From positions 1-36,024 of the forward strand of contig CALEUW010000025.1 in assembly GCA_937920725.1 (NCBI GenBank): DNA of 36,024 bases. The letters are read 5' to 3'. Position 1 is the first letter of the stretch. Each line of letters opens with the position of its first letter. This DNA is from UMGS1601 sp900553335. GTDB lineage: Bacteria > Bacillota > Clostridia > Oscillospirales > Ruminococcaceae. A program made the translations under genes and the position numbers. This document shows positions 32,701 to 36,024 of this stretch, piece after piece. The notes under the pieces are model-generated. The model had not been told where the DNA came from. It worked only from the letters and a program-made list of their open reading frames with translations, and did no database searches.

Positions 32701-33933
32701 CTACCTTCTCTTAAGTAAATCAATTGGTTGATTACGTATATACTTAACTGTTATGACATTCATAAAAAGGTATGACATCAGAATATAACAAAGATAAATC
32801 AATCCATAAACTTTAAAAGAAAATGCGCCTTCAATATACTCAAAAATCTTACCAAGCAAAGGAAGTAAAAAAATAATCCATAATAACAGACACACCGCAA
32901 AAACAATATTAAGTATCAGCATAATTTCTGCAACATATATTCTTCTTGCTTTATTTGCGCTGCATCCGTTGATTCTAAATATTGCTAAAGATTTTCTTCT
33001 TCGTGTCAAAATATAATTCATTATTAACGCAAGGTTAATAGCAGAAACAACAGCTATCAGAACTGAAATCCACATATTAGTATTATAATAATAAATCTTC
33101 TCATTATCTATCAATGTCAATTCTTCAAATTCATCAATCATACCAGGAAAATATTGATTATATAGTTCTTGCATTTCCATATTTTCTTCCGCAGTCAACT
33201 GATATTTAAGCTCAACACCGGGAAATTGAATAAGCTTTATGCTGTCGGGCATATTGCGCTGAGGAATATAGTATATATCAATAACATCACAAAACGCTAT
33301 ACATTCATACTCCGAACCCTCTATATTTACATACCATTTGTCACCCGACTTGTATGCTTTATACGGATAGTCATATGGAACATCCTCTTCCTTTTCTTCA
33401 TCGTAGTATGTATGTATATTGGGATCAAAATACTCCGTGCAGCATCCCGAAGGAGCCACACAAACCTTTTCTCCGTTAATGAATTCTTTATCCGTAAATG
33501 ATCTTCCGTAATCCCAGCTAAAATGCTGTTGATTACTTCGAATATTAGATTCAAATTCTTGAGGAAATAATAATTTTCCATTACGATATTCCATGTTAAG
33601 ATCTATATTGTTTTCGCATTCAGTGTAAATAAAATCAATTTTATCACCGAGAATATTTACAACCTCTTCATAAAACTTAGATAGCTTAGCAGGATAAACC
33701 TCAGCGTCCGCCGGAAGCTCATTTTGGGGCAGAAAACATTTAAACCCAACATATTCACTTTCATCTAAAGAATCGCCTTTTAATGCATTGTTTGTTTCAT
33801 TAAGAAAGTTTTGATACACTCCAAATGAGAAGAACATAAGCAGTACGCTTACCAATTGACATAGAACTAAAACAACAAAAATACCCGTATAGTCTTTCAA
33901 AAAGCTTTTTAAGTTTTTTAAAATATATTTCAT
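32701..33933 (-). CDS. FtsX/MacB-like ABC permease A
   Basis: A 410-residue membrane subunit with an N-terminal helix (about 13-35), an extracytoplasmic domain rich in Tyr and acidic residues (about 40-285), and three helices in the last 125 residues (about 290-312, 332-360, 370-395). A cytoplasmic turn (RRRKSLAIFRINGCSANKARR) matches the FtsX-type coupling segment, and the protein ends NQPIDLLKRR. It starts 12 bases after the secreted-protein stop and ends directly at the start of permease B. Together with the ATPase it should form a heterodimeric transporter. Confidence 0.87.
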   Translation of the reverse strand: MKYILKNLKSFLKDYTGIFVVLVLCQLVSVLLMFFSFGVYQNFLNETNNALKGDSLDESEYVGFKCFLPQNELPADAEVYPAKLSKFYEEVVNILGDKIDFIYTECENNIDLNMEYRNGKLLFPQEFESNIRSNQQHFSWDYGRSFTDKEFINGEKVCVAPSGCCTEYFDPNIHTYYDEEKEEDVPYDYPYKAYKSGDKWYVNIEGSEYECIAFCDVIDIYYIPQRNMPDSIKLIQFPGVELKYQLTAEENMEMQELYNQYFPGMIDEFEELTLIDNEKIYYYNTNMWISVLIAVVSAINLALIMNYILTRRRKSLAIFRINGCSANKARRIYVAEIMLILNIVFAVCLLLWIIFLLPLLGKIFEYIEGAFSFKVYGLIYLCYILMSYLFMNVITVKYIRNQPIDLLKRR

Positions 33934-33945
33934 ATATTAATCATA

Positions 33946-34392
33946 CTACCCTACTGTTGTGGCTCTTACAGCTATTTTACTGGATTGATTTTGTCCCGAT
34001 GTATCGCCGTATATCGTACAGTCATGCTTATAATAAACATATTTACTCGTACTTCGGTAATCAGTGCATGCTACCTGCCTGTCATCACCGTTCGCGCAGA
34101 CCCCGTTATTTGCCTTGTCCGTAATATAATTGCCCGTTGATTTATCGTACACAGTTGCTCCAAGCGACATATATGTTGATATTCCTGCCTTGTTAGTGCC
34201 CTTAGTATAGATTTTGCCTGACTTATGATAACATCTCATATTGAAAACATCTGAATTATTAACTTTTCCATAAACCGTAAAATCATATCCAGAGCGAAAT
34301 GTATGATCATAAGCGGCTACTGAAACCGCGCACGTTGAAGCAATTAGACCGCACGAAAAAACTATCGCAATAATCCTTTTGATATTCATCAT
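33946..34392 (-). CDS. Small secreted four-cysteine protein, likely transporter-linked
   Basis: A 148-residue protein with two adjacent ATG codons at the start (34387-34392) behind AGAGGT. Residues 1-27 form a signal peptide (cleavage after SVAA). The mature part of about 121 residues contains four Cys (near 54, 99, 109 and 125), many Tyr, Ser, Thr and Gly and no membrane segment; this suggests a beta-rich, disulfide-stabilised secreted domain. The best-matching idea is a bacteriocin-like or other exported peptide whose export or immunity depends on the following ABC genes; lactococcin-972-like proteins have comparable gene neighbourhoods, but their GGTW-type start is absent. I do not recognise the family. 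It heads the operon with a gap of 12 bases to permease A. Confidence 0.75.
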   Translation of the reverse strand: MMNIKRIIAIVFSCGLIASTCAVSVAAYDHTFRSGYDFTVYGKVNNSDVFNMRCYHKSGKIYTKGTNKAGISTYMSLGATVYDKSTGNYITDKANNGVCANGDDRQVACTDYRSTSKYVYYKHDCTIYGDTSGQNQSSKIAVRATTVG

Positions 34393-34408
34393 TTTTTACC
34401 TCTTTTCT

Positions 34409-34422
34409 GTCGGATTCCCGAC
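34409..34422 (-). promoter_or_regulatory. Small hairpin before the secreted-protein ribosome site
   Basis: GTCGG-GAAT-CCGAC on the minus strand ends a few bases before AGAGGT. It might affect translation start; there is no proof. Confidence 0.3.
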
Positions 34423-34711
34423 CATAAATTTTTTACGTTTTCTTCATTCAAAATGTACACAATAATATGTACGCGCTTCATTAAACCATCGGAATCGCCT
34501 ACTTTCGACATAAAACTACATTTTATTTTGTAATATTTTCCTGATGTTTAATATTATAGCATTGTTTTTACAATATGCAAAGCGTTTCTGTAAATTTCTT
34601 TAAATTTTGTATAAGTTCACAATTTGTTACCTGATTCTTTGTGCAGATTGTATATTTATATTTTTATGAATATTATAAGCTTATATCATAACAAATTGAT
34701 TAAAATCTCCT
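34423..34711 (-). other. AT-rich gap between the two permease sets
   Basis: Together with the leader (34393-34422) this is 319 bases without a gene. It contains the promoter at 34553-34581 and no convincing terminator for the upstream permease gene. No other reading frame has a ribosome site. Confidence 0.5.
34553..34581 (-). promoter_or_regulatory. Promoter of the secreted protein-ABC operon
   Basis: Minus strand TTTGCA (34576-34581), a 17-base spacer and a perfect TATAAT (34553-34558), giving a leader of about 150 bases. Confidence 0.55.
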
Positions 34712-35947
34712 TTAATCTTCGTTTTTCAAAATTTCTCTTGGGTTTGTTCTGCCGATTATGGCAAACGGCATTATTATTGCAGTTATGAGATAAAGTAATA
34801 TCACCGCCGAACACGCTATTAACTGCCATGAGCCAAAGGATATTACAGTTTCTTTTAACAGTCCTGTCTTATCTCCTATAATAAGCGCCGCTGCTGACAG
34901 CAATGCCGCTATTATTACTGTTATAAACGCTGAAAACACACTTATTAACACGCATTGCCGCCATCGGCTTCCGCAGATGTAATATACTCCGTAGCTTCTA
35001 AGCTGTTTTTTTGCGTTTATCGCTGACATGCATACGGTTGTGACTATTACAAATACCAAAACGCCTATAACTATCGGAAGCAGGAATATAAGATTTGTTT
35101 TAATAACATCTAAGCTGTTGCTTCTTATTTCTGTGGCTTCTACCGCTCCTCCGACAAGTATACATGCTTCTTTTATTTCCTCAAAACGCTCGTCTGTCAC
35201 GCCGTCGTCAAGTTTGACAAAGGCACATTTTTTTATGTAATTATATATGTTATACTTGTCAAGCTGTTTTTGAGGGACAATAAGATACGGTTCGTTTTTT
35301 GTTTCTTCGTCTATCTGATAGTTTGCAAAAAAATCATCCGCCTTAAAGGCTTTTGGATCTCCGTTTGGCTTTTTAAAAATTGCCGCTCCGTTTTCAATTT
35401 CGCCTACTATTCTTACCGTTATTCCCTCTATGTCTTTTCCGTTTTCATCACTGCACCTACATTTATATTCGTCGCCTGTTTTAACTCCGCTGTCGTTTTT
35501 TGTAACTACCACATTTATAACATTACCCTCTTCGGCAACATCGCTCAACCATTTCCCTTCTTTTAAAATCGGCTCAAATCCGTTTATTACTTCTTCGGGA
35601 TAACCCATTCCCTCCATATCTACGTCAAAGTATTCTCCCTCAAGCGTAAAATAAAAGCTGGTTTGGGCGCATACCTTTTCCGCCTCGGGAAATTGATTTT
35701 TTATCTGCTTTTCGGTTATAAGCTGCTTTTCAACAGGAACTCTGGTCGTAAGAGAATCCGGAGTTATATAAAGGCTTTTTGAATCAAGATAATCGGATAA
35801 AGGTTCGTAAAATCGAAGCTGTGACCTTACAGACGAAACCGTAAAAATCGCCGTAATCAAAACCGCCGTTATCTCCAAAACAATTAAAAAGTTAATTTTT
35901 AAATTCCTAAGAAATTCAAGATATCCAAGCTTTAAATATGTAAACAT
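34712..35947 (-). CDS. FtsX/MacB-like ABC permease B' (paralogue of 31438-32700)
   Basis: A 411-residue membrane subunit with the same plan as permease B: N-terminal helix (about 17-38), extracytoplasmic domain (about 40-275) and three C-terminal helices, ending GRTNPREILKNED. Shared segments with permease B include SYGVYYICGSRWRQC against NYGVLYLCGGCWKQC and the PxEILK end, so the two arose by duplication. Its ATG 35945-35947 directly abuts the stop of the upstream permease (TAGATG), the same junction as in the complete operon. No ATPase follows: downstream lies a gap of 319 bases and then the secreted-protein gene. Its ATPase must lie upstream outside the window, or it shares the ATPase at 30762-31424. 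Confidence 0.87.
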   Translation of the reverse strand: MFTYLKLGYLEFLRNLKINFLIVLEITAVLITAIFTVSSVRSQLRFYEPLSDYLDSKSLYITPDSLTTRVPVEKQLITEKQIKNQFPEAEKVCAQTSFYFTLEGEYFDVDMEGMGYPEEVINGFEPILKEGKWLSDVAEEGNVINVVVTKNDSGVKTGDEYKCRCSDENGKDIEGITVRIVGEIENGAAIFKKPNGDPKAFKADDFFANYQIDEETKNEPYLIVPQKQLDKYNIYNYIKKCAFVKLDDGVTDERFEEIKEACILVGGAVEATEIRSNSLDVIKTNLIFLLPIVIGVLVFVIVTTVCMSAINAKKQLRSYGVYYICGSRWRQCVLISVFSAFITVIIAALLSAAALIIGDKTGLLKETVISFGSWQLIACSAVILLYLITAIIMPFAIIGRTNPREILKNED

Positions 35948-36024
35948 CTATCTTCCCTCCTTCAGAAGCTTAACAGGTGATTTTGAAATGTGAGTTATTA
36001 TCATTATGTTTAAAACTATGTATG
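35948..36024 (-). CDS. 3' end of a second permease A-like gene (cut by window)
   Basis: The last 24 codons and stop of a minus-strand frame entering from the right edge. Its end (ITHISKSPVKLLKEGR) matches the end of permease A (KYIRNQPIDLLKRR), and its stop abuts the ATG of permease B', as in the complete operon. This supports a second permease A-B pair. Confidence 0.7.
   Translation of the reverse strand, partial: YIVLNIMIITHISKSPVKLLKEGR

Noticed and set aside
33946..34392. Assignment of the secreted protein to the lactococcin 972 family
   Set aside because: The characteristic GGTW-type start of the mature peptide is absent and the protein is longer, so only a neighbourhood resemblance is left.
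1..36024. CRISPR array, prophage or complete insertion sequence
   Set aside because: No regularly spaced direct repeats with unique spacers, no phage structural genes and no intact transposase were seen.

Overview
The window looks like a low-GC, spore-forming clostridial chromosome (Bacillota, probably an Oscillospiraceae/Ruminococcus-like gut or rumen bacterium). This is inferred from AT-rich intergenic DNA with AGGAGG-type ribosome binding sites, a spoIIID gene, and large secreted proteins built from BspA-type leucine-rich repeats, FIVAR-like, CotH, lamin-tail and dockerin-like modules, plus a secreted GH5 cellulase-like enzyme. No phage, complete insertion sequence or CRISPR array is visible.

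Layout. 1-2817 (-): the first 939 codons of a secreted leucine-rich-repeat protein that runs off the left edge, with a promoter interrupted by a ten-C/G tract. 3074-8075: ilvE, yebC, a divergent orphan sensor kinase and pyrG. 8358-10208: a MarR regulator and a DNA polymerase IV gene with two SOS-like boxes. 10867-12385: degV and a formate/nitrite-type transporter. 12590-16972 (-): a MATE exporter, a NUDIX hydrolase and an overlapping YfhO-like membrane protein. 17107-18263 (+): yjbQ and a DUF218 protein. 18446-20381 (-): spoIIID and a cytoplasmic GH13 glucosidase. 20777-23186: a thioredoxin module (trxB, Crp/Fnr regulator, trxA) with relics of a HxlR regulator and a rhodanese. 23468-24289 (-): a Cys-rich, probably Fe-S protein, tRNA-Pro and tRNA-Arg. 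24427-27108 (-): a GH5 - FN3-like repeats - VanY fusion. 27536-30535 (+): a 999-residue secreted LTD / chitobiase-like / CotH / dockerin protein behind a structured leader. 30762-36024 (-): an ABC transporter operon headed by a small secreted four-cysteine protein, preceded by a second, paralogous permease pair that is cut by the right edge.

One intergenic repeat of about 100-130 bp ties the window together. It occurs at least seven times, in both orientations, always between genes, and looks like a MITE/REP-like element that folds into several hairpins.

Most promising leads: (i) the GH5-VanY fusion, one polypeptide carrying a cellulase-type and a peptidoglycan D,D-carboxypeptidase-type domain; (ii) the poly-G tract between the -35 and -10 elements of the surface-protein promoter, a candidate phase-variation switch; (iii) the secreted Cys-rich protein with its dedicated FtsX/MacB-like ABC transporter and the neighbouring duplicated permease set; (iv) the repeat family. 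Everything was read by eye; no database search was run.
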